Shown in pieces: positions 25,268-33,875 of a stretch of DNA of 64,000 bases. Origin of the DNA: Haloarcula nitratireducens (GTDB lineage: Archaea > Halobacteriota > Halobacteria > Halobacteriales > Haloarculaceae). The notes beneath the pieces are model-generated. The model made no database searches, was not told the DNA's origin, and was given only the letters and a program-made list of their open reading frames with translations. A program made the position numbers and the translations under genes. Within the stretch, counting starts at the first letter, position 1, and each line of letters starts with the position of its first letter. Location of the stretch: the NCBI RefSeq assembly GCF_019599505.1, contig NZ_RKLT01000001.1, forward strand, positions 992,001-1,056,000. Direction: 5' to 3'.

Positions 25268-25872
25268 CCCTCGACAGATTCCGCTCGGTCGCCGACCGCG
25301 CGCTCGGCCCCTTCGTCGGGGCCGCACGGACCGTCGGCCTCTCGCCCAACGGCGTCAGCGTCATCGCGTTCCTGCTGGCCGTGGCCGCCGGCGTCGTCTA
25401 CGGCGTCGCCGCGACCAACCCGTTCCTCTACTTCGTCGGGGCTCTCCTCGTCTTCCTGAACGGCTGGCTGGACCTCGTCGACGGCGCGCTCGCCCGCGAG
25501 ATGAACGTCGCGTCGTCGGGCGGCGACCTCTTGGACCACGTCCTGGACCGCTACGCCGACATCGTCATCATCGTCGGCCTGGCCGCGGGTATCGATCGAT
25601 GGGCGCTCGGCATCGCCGCGGTGACCGGCGTCCTGATGACCTCCTATCTCGGGACGCAGGCTCAAGCCGTCGGGCTGGACCGCGTCTACGGCGGGCTGCT
25701 CGGCCGTGCCGACCGTCTTGCCCTCGTGGGAATCACAACGGGTGTGGCCGCGTTCGTCACGCTGCCGCTCGGCCCGCTCTCGCTGGTCGGGTGGCTGCTC
25801 GTCGTCTTCGCCGTCGTCGGCCACCTCACCGCCGTCCAGCGCTTCTACTACTCGATGCAGGCGCTGGAGTAG
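25264..25872 (+). CDS. CDP-alcohol phosphatidyltransferase family membrane enzyme
   Basis: Integral membrane enzyme of 202 residues with about six helices. The catalytic signature D-x2-DG-x2-AR-x8-G-x3-D-x3-D is complete: DLVDGALAREM then GGDLLDHVLDRYAD. These enzymes transfer a phosphoalcohol to CDP-archaeol. Given haloarchaeal lipids, archaetidylglycerol-phosphate or archaetidylinositol-phosphate synthase is plausible, but the acceptor is not decided. It overlaps the kinase gene upstream by four bases (ATGA). A second family member of pssA type lies at 51923-52600. Confidence 0.92.
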   Translation: MTLDRFRSVADRALGPFVGAARTVGLSPNGVSVIAFLLAVAAGVVYGVAATNPFLYFVGALLVFLNGWLDLVDGALAREMNVASSGGDLLDHVLDRYADIVIIVGLAAGIDRWALGIAAVTGVLMTSYLGTQAQAVGLDRVYGGLLGRADRLALVGITTGVAAFVTLPLGPLSLVGWLLVVFAVVGHLTAVQRFYYSMQALE

Positions 25873-25884
25873 GGTCAGCGCACC

Positions 25885-25891
25885 ATTTATA
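25885..25891 (+). promoter_or_regulatory. TATA box of the MBF1 gene
   Basis: atttata, 25 bases before the ATG at 25916, the spacing expected for a leaderless transcript. It lies just after the end of the hisC operon, so MBF1 has its own promoter. Confidence 0.65.
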
Positions 25892-25915
25892 CCGTGGCAC
25901 CTCCAACCCCGCCGT

Positions 25916-26443
25916 ATGGTTCAGTGCGAGATGTGCGGAAAGGAGGTCTCGTCTCCTAACCGCGTCAAAATCGAGGGGGCCGAACTCGACGTCTGCGACG
26001 AGTGTACCGACTTCGGGACCGAGGTGAAGACCCAGGAGTCGTCGTCCGCGTCGACGAAGTACTCGACGTCGTCGAGCGGGTCCGGCGGGTCGTCTTCCTC
26101 CTCCTCGTCGTCCAGTTCGTCCTCGGGCGGCTCCTCGCGCCGCCGGGACATGTTCGACGAGATGGACGAGATCGCGCAGGACTTCGACGACCAGATACGA
26201 AATGCGCGGGAGTCGAAGGGGCTCAGCCAGCAGGAACTGGCACAGCAACTCAACGAGAAGGCGAGCCTCATCCGCAAGCTCGAACAGGGCAACTCCCTGC
26301 CCAGCGACGACGTGCGCAAGAAGCTCGAACGCTCGCTCGGCGTCGACCTGAGCGCCGGCGGCGACAGCGAGGAGACCGAGTGGTCGGGCGGCAGCAGCGA
26401 GGGCAGTTACACGCTCGGCGACGTGGTCGAACGGAAAGACTAG
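25916..26443 (+). CDS. Multiprotein bridging factor 1-type transcription factor
   Basis: Archaeal MBF1 homologue of 175 residues, a coactivator/translation-linked HTH protein. The N-terminal zinc ribbon is CEMCGKEV ... CDECTDFG (C-x2-C twice). A central linker (about 44-75) is extremely Ser/Gly-rich. The C-terminal cro/C1 HTH reads RESKGLSQQELAQQLNEKAS then LIRKLEQGNSLPSDD, the classical MBF1 motif. The start ATG at 25916 is supported by the TATA box. Its stop codon overlaps the stop of the convergent HalX regulator gene (26440-26443). Confidence 0.92.
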   Translation: MVQCEMCGKEVSSPNRVKIEGAELDVCDECTDFGTEVKTQESSSASTKYSTSSSGSGGSSSSSSSSSSSSGGSSRRRDMFDEMDEIAQDFDDQIRNARESKGLSQQELAQQLNEKASLIRKLEQGNSLPSDDVRKKLERSLGVDLSAGGDSEETEWSGGSSEGSYTLGDVVERKD

Positions 26444-27042
26444 AGGCGCAGGTCTCTCTCTTCGACGTCTAGCTCCGCCGAGAGTTCGTCGACGCGTTCT
26501 TCGATGTCCGCGATCTCGGTCTGTAGCCGCTGATACCGCTCGCTCTCGTCGAGTTCGGTCTGTGTCTTCTCGACCTGGAGGACGTTTCGCTTCAGCTTTC
26601 GCGTCGTGAGTTCCTGGAGGTTATCGCTGTAAGACGCCACCTTTCGGAGGCGTTCGACGACCGAGAAGAGGGCCTCGCGGGTCACCGGCTTCACGAGGTA
26701 GTCGTCGACGCGCATCTCGAGGATGTCGAAGTCGGGGTTGACCGCCGTCACCATCGCCACCCGACACCGGAGTCCCCGCTCTTCGATTTCGGCGAGGACC
26801 TCGTTGCCGGAGACGACCGGCATCCGCCGGTCCAAGAGGACGATATCCACGTCGTCCGAGAGCATCGCGATTCCCTCCTCGCCGCTGTAGGCCGTCTTCA
26901 CGTCGTAGCTGTCGTCCAGATAGTCCGTATAGAGGTCTGCGAGGTGCTGTTCGTCTTCGACGACGAGTACCGTCGGGAGGTCGTCCGCGGGGGTCACGGG
27001 GTATCTCTGGAGGTGTATTTCGTCCAGCGTCTTAACGGTCAC
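26440..27042 (-). CDS. Response regulator with HalX output domain
   Basis: Two-component receiver of 200 residues. The receiver domain (about 23-140) has the acidic pair VVEDEQ, phospho-acceptor Asp in [10 protein letters not shown], the Thr in MVTAVNPD and Lys in DDYLVKPV. It is followed by the helical HalX domain, a coiled-coil ending [15 protein letters not shown], seen only in haloarchaea. GTG start (27042), giving about 20 residues before the receiver; a shorter start is possible. No partner kinase is adjacent. It is convergent with MBF1 and divergent from tpiA. Signal and output are unknown. Confidence 0.9.
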   Translation of the reverse strand: MTVKTLDEIHLQRYPVTPADDLPTVLVVEDEQHLADLYTDYLDDSYDVKTAYSGEEGIAMLSDDVDIVLLDRRMPVVSGNEVLAEIEERGLRCRVAMVTAVNPDFDILEMRVDDYLVKPVTREALFSVVERLRKVASYSDNLQELTTRKLKRNVLQVEKTQTELDESERYQRLQTEIADIEERVDELSAELDVEERDLRL

Positions 27043-27112
27043 TCTCGGTCGCTACCGGCGTGTCAACCGCTGGCTCGCAACCTATTTCCCGGCGGCCTGC
27101 GGTTGGTGGGAC

Positions 27113-27760
27113 ATGTTCGTACTCGTCAACCTGAAGGCGTATCCGTGCGATCCGATCGAGGTAGCGACCGCCGCGGCCGACGTGAGCGACGACTCCGACG
27201 TCCGCATCGCCGTCGCGCCGCAGGCGGCCCAGATAGACGCCGTCGCCGACACCGGCGTCGAGACCTGGGCACAGCACGTCAGCCCGAACGAGCACGGCAG
27301 TCACACCGGGAGCACGCTCGCGGAGGCCGTCGCCGACGCCGGCGCGGTCGGCACGCTCCTGAACCACTCCGAGAACCGCCTGAAACTCGCCGACATCGAC
27401 GCCTCGCTGGACGCCGCCGACCGGGCCGACCTGGAGACCATCGTCTGCGCGAACAACCCCAACCAGATCGGCGCGGCCGCCGCGCTGGGTCCGGACGCCG
27501 TCGCCGTCGAACCGCCGGAACTCATCGGCACCGGCACGCCGGTCAGCCAGGCCGACCCGGACATCGTCACGGGTGCAGTCGACGCCGCCTCCCGCGTCGA
27601 CGGCGACGTGGACGTGCTCTGCGGGGCCGGCATCTCCTCGGGCGAGGACCTCGTCTCCGCAAGCGACCTCGGCGCGACGGGCGTCCTGCTCGCCAGCGGC
27701 GTGGCGAAGGCAGACGACCCGCGAGCGGCGCTCGAAGACCTCGTCGAGCCGCTGAACTGA
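27113..27760 (+). CDS. tpiA: Triosephosphate isomerase, archaeal short type
   Basis: Interconverts dihydroxyacetone phosphate and glyceraldehyde 3-phosphate. The 215-residue protein is the shortened archaeal form. The catalytic Asn/Lys are in VLVNLKAYP (residues 3-11), the His in TLLNHSENR, the Glu in [11 protein letters not shown], and the phosphate-binding loops in [11 protein letters not shown] and GVLLASG. The ATG at 27113 follows a TATA-like cctatttcc by about 28 bases. It is convergent with the HerA-type gene, with 18 bases between stops. Confidence 0.95.
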   Translation: MFVLVNLKAYPCDPIEVATAAADVSDDSDVRIAVAPQAAQIDAVADTGVETWAQHVSPNEHGSHTGSTLAEAVADAGAVGTLLNHSENRLKLADIDASLDAADRADLETIVCANNPNQIGAAAALGPDAVAVEPPELIGTGTPVSQADPDIVTGAVDAASRVDGDVDVLCGAGISSGEDLVSASDLGATGVLLASGVAKADDPRAALEDLVEPLN

Positions 27761-27778
27761 GCGGAGAAGGGAGTTTCG

Positions 27779-29593
27779 CTATTCTTCGGTGTGCGTCTCG
27801 ATAGCCGCCCGCTCGACGCGCGAGGCGTACTCCTCGACGGTCCCCTCGTCGAGCGTTTCGTCGCTCTCCTCGCGGACGAGGTCGCGGAGCCGGTAGCCGT
27901 ACTTCCCGCGGCCGACGTGCTCGACGAGACCCTGGAGTCTGAGGACGCGATTTCGGGCGTACGCCGACGTGCGGTCGCCCGAGCCACCGGCCGAGAAGTG
28001 GGCGTTCAGCGGCGTCCCCGGCCCCTGCTCCATGTAGTAGGCGAGCATCCGCCGAGTCTTGTCCTCCAGTTCCTCGATCTCGGCGAGGATCTCCCCGACG
28101 ACCGCGTCGTCGGCCTCGGTCTCGCCCGCCGAGTCGGCGTCGGCGTCGTCCTCCACCGCGGCGATGGCCGCCGCGAGCGCCGCGTCGTCGGCCGTCTCCG
28201 CGTCGTCCGCGGACTCGCCGTTCGCAGACGCGCCGTTCGCCGACGCGTCGTCGACCGCCGTGCCGTTCGCCGACGTTTCGCTCGATTCGACGGTCGTCTC
28301 ACCGTCGCTCCCGCCGTTCATCGCCATCTCGTCGGCCGCGAACGCGCTGAAGGCGTCGCCGAACCCGCCGCCGGAGGTGGTGTCGGCCACCGAGTCCGGG
28401 TCCGCGGTCTCGTCGTCTGCCGCCGCTTCGGTCCCCGTCGCGTCGGCGTTCGTCTGTTCGCTCCCGTCCTCGCCCTCGGCGAAGGAGTTCAGACTGGCGT
28501 GTTGTCGACGCATCTCCTCCTGTGCGGTGCGGCCGGGGTTCACCCCTTCGACGTGGCCCACCAGCGCGTTCGTGAACTGCTCGGCCATCCGCTGGAGGTC
28601 GCGGGCGTCCTGCAGTTCCGTCTCCAGTTCCGCGATGCGGGAGTTCTTCTTGTCGAGTTCCTCGCGGAGTTCCTTGATGCGGCTCTCGGTGGCCTGTTTC
28701 TCCTCGCTTATCGTCTCCAACTCCGAGACCAGGTCGTCGCTGACGGACTTGAGCTCGGGGCGCTCGAAGTCGTCCAGTCCGGGCGTCGCGCCGGCGTCGA
28801 ACGTCTTCTTGCGGTGGAACTGCACCCGGCGGACGGACTCGGCCCAGTCGGTCATCATGAACGCCTCGCCGTCGTTCAGGTCCTCGACGGCGTCCGCGTA
28901 GTCGTTGTCGAGGATGCGCCCGACGACCTTCGTGTCGTTGTTCCACGTCAACCGGTGCCACACCAGCCAGTCGCACTGGGTGATGTAGTCCTTCTTGACG
29001 TCCGCGGGCCGCTGGCTGATGCCGACGATGCCCAGGCCGTGTTTGCGTCCGCGCTTCCCGATCTTGATGAGCATCCGCCCGACCTCGCCCATGCCGCCCT
29101 TCTCGGGAATCCACTCGTGGCACTCCTCGACGAGCATCAGGAACGGCTGCTTCTGCTTCTTCGCTTTCGCGAACAACTGTTTCGAGACCTGCGTCAGCAG
29201 GTCCTCGGCCTCCTGTTCGTCCAAGAACGAGGAGACGTCTAAGATGATGGGGACGTTCTGTTCGAGCGCGAGCGAGGCGATCTTGCCCGCGTGCTCCTCC
29301 GTCACCTGGATGTCGCACTCCTCGTCGCCGCCGACGTGGAGGATCTCGTACTCCTCTTTCAGGCCGTAGTACTCGCCGTCGATGTCGACGATGAGCAGGC
29401 CGAAGCCGTTGTCGAGTAACTTCTCGGCGACGACGCTCGCGGTGTTCGACTTCCCCGACCCCGATTTGCCCGTGATGAACCCCCGGCCCGTTAGCAGTTC
29501 GACGACCGGGATGTCGACGGACCGTCCCGGTTCCTCGCCCCCACCGGGTCCGGAACTCGTGTCCGCGACGGTGATTCGTTCAGTCTCTGCCAT
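27779..29593 (-). CDS. HerA-type DUF87 ATPase with coiled coil and winged-helix-like C-terminus
   Basis: HerA/FtsK-superfamily ATPase of 604 residues. Walker A is TGKSGSGKSN (41-50) and Walker B with acidic residues FLMLVEECHEW; RQ-like RPADVKKDY follows. True HerA translocates DNA with NurA in recombination; here no nurA gene is adjacent, so DNA end processing is not shown. After the ATPase domain (to about 290) is a coiled coil (ELETISEEKQATESRIKELR) and a long Ala/Asp-rich disordered stretch (about 370-480). A final domain of 100 residues resembles a winged helix (RNRVLRLQGLVEHVGRGKY). Similar proteins are widespread in haloarchaea. Function beyond ATPase is inferred. Confidence 0.88.
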   Translation of the reverse strand: MAETERITVADTSSGPGGGEEPGRSVDIPVVELLTGRGFITGKSGSGKSNTASVVAEKLLDNGFGLLIVDIDGEYYGLKEEYEILHVGGDEECDIQVTEEHAGKIASLALEQNVPIILDVSSFLDEQEAEDLLTQVSKQLFAKAKKQKQPFLMLVEECHEWIPEKGGMGEVGRMLIKIGKRGRKHGLGIVGISQRPADVKKDYITQCDWLVWHRLTWNNDTKVVGRILDNDYADAVEDLNDGEAFMMTDWAESVRRVQFHRKKTFDAGATPGLDDFERPELKSVSDDLVSELETISEEKQATESRIKELREELDKKNSRIAELETELQDARDLQRMAEQFTNALVGHVEGVNPGRTAQEEMRRQHASLNSFAEGEDGSEQTNADATGTEAAADDETADPDSVADTTSGGGFGDAFSAFAADEMAMNGGSDGETTVESSETSANGTAVDDASANGASANGESADDAETADDAALAAAIAAVEDDADADSAGETEADDAVVGEILAEIEELEDKTRRMLAYYMEQGPGTPLNAHFSAGGSGDRTSAYARNRVLRLQGLVEHVGRGKYGYRLRDLVREESDETLDEGTVEEYASRVERAAIETHTEE

Positions 29594-29737
29594 GCGTTCG
29601 TGTCCGGACCCACCACGCCGCGTCCCATAACTCTCCGTCAGACGAATGTCAGATTACGGAACGGTTTCGCGGCTGATACGTGAGCAAGGGCTATTGCGCT
29701 GGCTCGTCTCGTACTACTCGAACCGGCCCGCGACCAC

Positions 29738-30085
29738 ATGACCCGCTACGACACCTTCGTCGAGGACGGAACGGTCTACGTCGGGAGCGCCGACGGACCG
29801 ATCGAGGTCGCGCCGCTCTCGGCCGTCGTCGACGCCGTCGGCGGCCCGGCGTGGACGATAACCTACTCCGACGCCGAGAAAGCGCGGCACCCGGAGATGA
29901 ACGTCGACGACGAGGGGCTGGTCGTGGACGTCGTCGACATGCTCAACGCGATGACCCACGGCGAGCGGTTCGTGGCGACGCTCGCGGCCCACCCGACGAC
30001 GGTCCCCGAAGAAGACACGATATCGCCGCGCGCGGGGCTGTTCGTCGGCAAGTTGCTGGAGAACCTGGAGAACGGCGTCTCCTGA
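29738..30085 (+). CDS. Conserved small acidic haloarchaeal protein
   Basis: Hypothetical soluble protein of 115 residues: MTRYDTFVEDGTVYVGSAD, then a middle segment with ARHPEMNVDDEGLVVDVVDM and a C-terminal helical part. There are no cysteines, membrane helix or known catalytic motif. It is flanked by the HerA-type gene (divergent, about 140 bases) and the Y-family polymerase gene (convergent, six bases between stops). I do not recognise a family. Confidence 0.75.
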   Translation: MTRYDTFVEDGTVYVGSADGPIEVAPLSAVVDAVGGPAWTITYSDAEKARHPEMNVDDEGLVVDVVDMLNAMTHGERFVATLAAHPTTVPEEDTISPRAGLFVGKLLENLENGVS

Positions 30086-30091
30086 GTCGGC

Positions 30092-31492
30092 TCACTCGAA
30101 GTCGCCCAGCGACGCCTGTCCGTCGCTCTGGGTCGTATCCGCGTCGCCCTCGGTCGTCTCGCCGCTCGGCTCGCCGTCCGCGCCTTCGGTCCCCGCCTCG
30201 CCGCGCTCGAAATCGGTCAGCGATATCTGACCGTCCGACGTCTCGGGCGAGGACGCGACGGCGGCGTCGCGCCGCGTCCGCCCGTTCTCCGTCCGCTCGT
30301 CCGGCGTCCGACCGCCTTCCGCCTGCGTCTCGGTAGCCGAGTCGTCGCCCTCGAACCCGGTGAGACTGGCCTGCTCGCCGGCGGAGAAGTCCAGGTTCGA
30401 GACGCGCACGCCGACCTTCCGGACGGCGGCGTCCGCGAACTCCGAGAGCAGGTCCAGCGCCACCGACTCGACGAGGTCGGCGTCCGCGACGGGACCGGGC
30501 AGCGACCGGGCGCGCGTGTGGATCTCGTAGGGGGGTTCGACCACCTTGATGCCGATGGTCTGATAGCGGACCTCCTTCCGGTGTGCGCGGTCGGCGACCG
30601 CCGCCGCGAGCGTCTCGACCTTCCGCCGTTTCTCCGCCGGGTCGTCGACGGCCTCGGTGAAGGCGGACTCCCGCGAGAGGCTCTTGGGGTCGCCCTTGGG
30701 CGTGACGGCGCGGGTGTCCTCGCCGCGGGCGTAGCGGCGGATCTCCCGGCCGCGCTCGCCGAAGCGGTCGTCGAGCGTCCCCGGGTCCGCGTCGGCGAGG
30801 TCTCCCGCCGTCTCGATGCCCAGCCCGGCGAGTTCGCGAGCGGTCACCGGGCCGACGCCGTGGACCTCCTCGACAGGGAGGTCGGCGAAGAACTCGCGGA
30901 CTTCGCCGGGGCGGACGACGACCAGTCCGTCGGGTTTCTCGCGGTCGCTCGCCACCTTCGCGGCGCTCAGCGTGGGTGCGAGACCGACGCTCGCCGCCAC
31001 GTCCACCTCGGATTCGATGGTCGCCTTCAGGTCGGCGGCCCACGCCTCGGCGTCGTCCCACGCCACCGTCTCGGTGACGTCGAGGTAGGCCTCGTCGATG
31101 CTGACCTCGCGGACCACGTCGGCCGCGTCGCGGATGATCTCTTTGACCTCGCCGGCGACGGCCTCGTAGTAATCGAGGTCGACGGAGCGATAGTGTCCCG
31201 CTTCCTCGACGGAGAGGTCGGGATCGTCGACCGCCTCGACTTTCCGCGGGAGGCGCTCCAGCGCCTCGGAGATGGCCATCGCCGACTCGACGCCGAACTC
31301 GCGGGCCTCGTAGCTCGCCGTGGCGACGGCCCCGTGGGTCTCGCCGCCCTCGTAGCCCATGCCGACGACGAGGGGCTCGCCCTCAAGTGCCGGTTCGCGC
31401 CGCCGTTCGCACGCCGCGTAGAAGCAGTCCATGTCGACGTGGGCGACCACCTGCGCCGGCTGACTGGTCCCGGGGAGCCGCGCGGCGTCCAT
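30092..31492 (-). CDS. dinB: Y-family DNA polymerase (DinB/Pol IV) with extended PIP-box tail
   Basis: Translesion DNA polymerase of 466 residues. The palm carries VDMDCFYAACE with Asp20 and Asp22, and SIDEAYLDVT with Asp133-Glu134, the metal and catalytic acids. The thumb helix-hairpin-helix is EVHGVGPVTARELAGLG, and the little-finger domain ends near 365. A disordered Asp/Glu/Thr/Gly-rich tail of about 100 residues follows, containing three PCNA-interaction-like motifs, QASLTGF (374), QISLTDF (422) and QASLGDF (459, the last residues). The start at 31492 gives MDAARLPGTSQPAQVVAHVD; the frame stays open upstream without conservation. Confidence 0.93.
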   Translation of the reverse strand: MDAARLPGTSQPAQVVAHVDMDCFYAACERRREPALEGEPLVVGMGYEGGETHGAVATASYEAREFGVESAMAISEALERLPRKVEAVDDPDLSVEEAGHYRSVDLDYYEAVAGEVKEIIRDAADVVREVSIDEAYLDVTETVAWDDAEAWAADLKATIESEVDVAASVGLAPTLSAAKVASDREKPDGLVVVRPGEVREFFADLPVEEVHGVGPVTARELAGLGIETAGDLADADPGTLDDRFGERGREIRRYARGEDTRAVTPKGDPKSLSRESAFTEAVDDPAEKRRKVETLAAAVADRAHRKEVRYQTIGIKVVEPPYEIHTRARSLPGPVADADLVESVALDLLSEFADAAVRKVGVRVSNLDFSAGEQASLTGFEGDDSATETQAEGGRTPDERTENGRTRRDAAVASSPETSDGQISLTDFERGEAGTEGADGEPSGETTEGDADTTQSDGQASLGDFE

Positions 31493-31542
31493 ATCAGGGG
31501 CTACGCGTCCGTAGTAAAAACCCCTCCGGCGGTCCCGCCGTC

Positions 31543-32076
31543 CTACCGCTGCTCGTCCGCCGCTTCGTCGGACTGCGCGTACACTCTGGTCGGGCCGTCG
31601 ATACGCTCCAGGTTCGAGCGCAGCGCGCGGGCCTGTTCGTCCGTCGCCGCCGGCGTCAGCGTCACGGTTATCTCGCCGTCGAACGGGTGGGCCTCCAGTT
31701 GACTCCGCGCTTCGAACAGGCGACCGTAGCCGTCGCTGCCCCACTCGACGGCCGTCGTGAACACCATCGCGGCGAAATCGCGGCCGTAGTTCGCCTCGGC
31801 CTTCGTCGAGAGCGCGTCGAGTCGCTGGCCGACCGACGAGAGCGAGCGCAGCGCCGGGACCGCGAGCAAGAGGTCGGTGACCGGGTACGCCGGTCGGTCG
31901 CCGAGGTCGGGAGCGTACGCGCCGTCGATCCGCTCGAACGCCGGCCCGTCGGTCACGCGGAACGCCACCAGCCGAGAGAGACCGTCGGCGTAGAGGTGCG
32001 CCTCGGTCCGCGGGACCATCCCTGCGCCGATGGGCGGCGTCTCGCCCGCTCTGATGACTGCGGCCAGCACGCTCAT
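31543..32076 (-). CDS. Conserved hypothetical haloarchaeal protein
   Basis: Soluble protein of 177 residues starting MSVLAAVIRAGETPPIGAG. The body is mixed alpha/beta (RLVAFRVTDGPAFERID, MVFTTAVEWGSDGY, GEITVTLTPAATDEQARAL). No catalytic motif is seen. It is encoded upstream of the polymerase gene on the same strand with a 50-base gap, so they may share a transcript, and divergent from the hybrid sensor kinase. Function unknown. The start at 32076 was chosen because the 30-residue upstream extension is Arg/Ser-rich and non-conserved looking. Confidence 0.75.
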   Translation of the reverse strand: MSVLAAVIRAGETPPIGAGMVPRTEAHLYADGLSRLVAFRVTDGPAFERIDGAYAPDLGDRPAYPVTDLLLAVPALRSLSSVGQRLDALSTKAEANYGRDFAAMVFTTAVEWGSDGYGRLFEARSQLEAHPFDGEITVTLTPAATDEQARALRSNLERIDGPTRVYAQSDEAADEQR

Positions 32077-32462
32077 GGTTAGAGAGACGACGCGTCGCTC
32101 ACTGAAACGACTGTCGCAGAACCGAAACGAATACGTCGGCGAGTTCGCCGTCCCGCCGACGTACACTCGGCCACCGATACCAATCCTGTGGCGACGGCGG
32201 TCGTTCCCGCCGGGAGCGTCGGTGGCTCCATGTTACCATTGATCACGACACTACTTCAATCTTGTTCACGCCGAGCGACACGCCCCCGTCGAGTACCGAC
32301 GAACCGAGGGCGAATCTAAGTCGCCCGCACCGAGGCACCCCGATTCGGCGGGGCGGCGATCGACGCCGCTATTTTCGGCCAGTTACCGACAGAATCGGGC
32401 GAGATATCCCAGATATCACTACAGTTAACTACCGACCGGTCTTGGTTACGCCGAGTGACAGG
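32077..32462. other. Divergent intergenic region with a 20-base direct repeat
   Basis: 386 bases between the hypothetical gene and the sensor kinase. The sequence 32261-32280 and 32441-32460 agree at 17 of 20 positions, exactly 180 bases apart. Both lie in the kinase reading frame, and the second ends two bases before the chosen kinase ATG. The region is open in the kinase frame from 32262, so a longer kinase N-terminus is possible. Promoters for both genes should lie here, but no clear TATA box stands out. Confidence 0.5.
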
Positions 32463-33869
32463 ATGGACAGCGTAGAGCCAGTATCCCCGGACCGAACGCT
32501 CGCTTCCGACATCGTTGTCCTCCACGTCGACGACGACGAGCAGTTCCGTCGAGCGACGGAGCTGAAGCTGGGCCGGGAGCCGAACATCACCGAGATACGC
32601 TCGGCCGGTTCGGTCGACGCCGCGCTCGACCGCTACGCCGACGAGGGGGTAGATATCGACTGTATCGTCAGCGACTACGAACTCCAGAACCGGACCGGCA
32701 TCGACCTCCTGCGAACCGTTCGCGACGCCGACCCGAACCTCCCCTTCATCATCTTCACGGGGGCCGGGAGCGAGGACGCGGCGTCGGACGCGCTCTCCGC
32801 CGGCGCGACGAACTACCTACAGAAGGGCAGCGACGACATCCGGTTCGCGGTCCTCGCGAAACATATCAGACAGGCCGTCGAGAACCGGCGCGCCGAGAAG
32901 GAGATCCACCGCGGATTCAAGGCCATCGAGGTCACGAACGAGGGCATCGCGCTCGTGACCCCCGACTTCGAGTTCAACTACGTCAACGAGGCGTTCGCAC
33001 ACCTGTTCGGCTACGACCAGAACGAACTACTGGGAAGAGACTGGGGCTGTGTCGTTCCCGAAGCAGTGACCGCGTACGTCGAACCGACGTTCGAGCCCGC
33101 CATGGACCAGTGGGAGACGGAGACGACGGTCACCGAACCGGACGGCTCCGAGATGACGCTTCACGTCACCGTCTCGCCGATCACGAACGACGGGTTCGTC
33201 TGTACCGTCGAGAACGTCACCGAGCGAAAGGAGCGCGAAGCGGCCCTCGAACGCGAGAACGAGCGCCTCGACCAGTTCGCGAGCATGGTGTCCCACGACC
33301 TTCGAAACCCCATCAACATCGTCGAACTCTACACGGAGGAAGCGCGCAAGACCGGCGACGAGGAGTACTTCGACGAGATCGAGGCGGCCACCGACCGAAT
33401 GAAGGACATCGTCTCCGACCTCCTCGCGCTGGCTCGCACGGAGGAGATCGAGACGGACGACTCCGTCTCGCTCTCGGCGCTGGCCGGCGAGACGTGGGAG
33501 AACACGGAGACCGAGAACGCCTCGCTCGAGAACGAGTTCGGCGACGCGCGCGTCGTCGCGAGCGAACCGAGACTGAAGGAACTGTTCGCCAACCTCTACC
33601 GGAACGTGGCGGCCCACGCCGGAGAGGACGTGACCGTTCGGACCGGACGGACGGCCGACGGGTTCTTCGTCGAGGACGACGGCACAGGCATCCCGGAGGC
33701 GGAGCGAGAGCGGGTCCTCGAAGCCGGCTACTCGACCGGCGAGACGACCGGGTTCGGCCTGACAATCGTCGCGCAAGTGGCGACCACGCACGGCTGGACC
33801 TTCGAGATAAGCGAGAGCGAGAGCGGCGGGGCCCGCTTCGAGTTCGGCGACGTGGAGTTCGACCCCTGA
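32463..33869 (+). CDS. Hybrid sensor histidine kinase: receiver, PAS, HisKA, HATPase
   Basis: Cytosolic signal protein of 468 residues. The receiver domain (about 15-130) has HVDDDEQF, phospho-acceptor Asp in DCIVSDYELQN, and a Lys region NYLQKGSDD. A PAS domain (about 155-270) has FNYVNEAFAHLFGYDQNELLG. HisKA follows with His in MVSHDLRNPIN, then the ATPase with N box NLYRNVAAHAG, where the usual second Asn is replaced, and G boxes EDDGTGIPE and TTGFGLTI. The N box reads N-x3-N-x3-H. No membrane segment. The start ATG is at 32463; a TTG at 32262 would add 67 residues. No dedicated regulator gene is adjacent. Confidence 0.9.
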   Translation: MDSVEPVSPDRTLASDIVVLHVDDDEQFRRATELKLGREPNITEIRSAGSVDAALDRYADEGVDIDCIVSDYELQNRTGIDLLRTVRDADPNLPFIIFTGAGSEDAASDALSAGATNYLQKGSDDIRFAVLAKHIRQAVENRRAEKEIHRGFKAIEVTNEGIALVTPDFEFNYVNEAFAHLFGYDQNELLGRDWGCVVPEAVTAYVEPTFEPAMDQWETETTVTEPDGSEMTLHVTVSPITNDGFVCTVENVTERKEREAALERENERLDQFASMVSHDLRNPINIVELYTEEARKTGDEEYFDEIEAATDRMKDIVSDLLALARTEEIETDDSVSLSALAGETWENTETENASLENEFGDARVVASEPRLKELFANLYRNVAAHAGEDVTVRTGRTADGFFVEDDGTGIPEAERERVLEAGYSTGETTGFGLTIVAQVATTHGWTFEISESESGGARFEFGDVEFDP

Positions 33870-33875
33870 GGGGGA

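Noticed and set aside
30092..31744. Longer polymerase start at 31744
   Set aside because: The region upstream of 31492 overlaps the neighbouring hypothetical gene and adds Arg-rich residues; the DinB core begins just after 31492.
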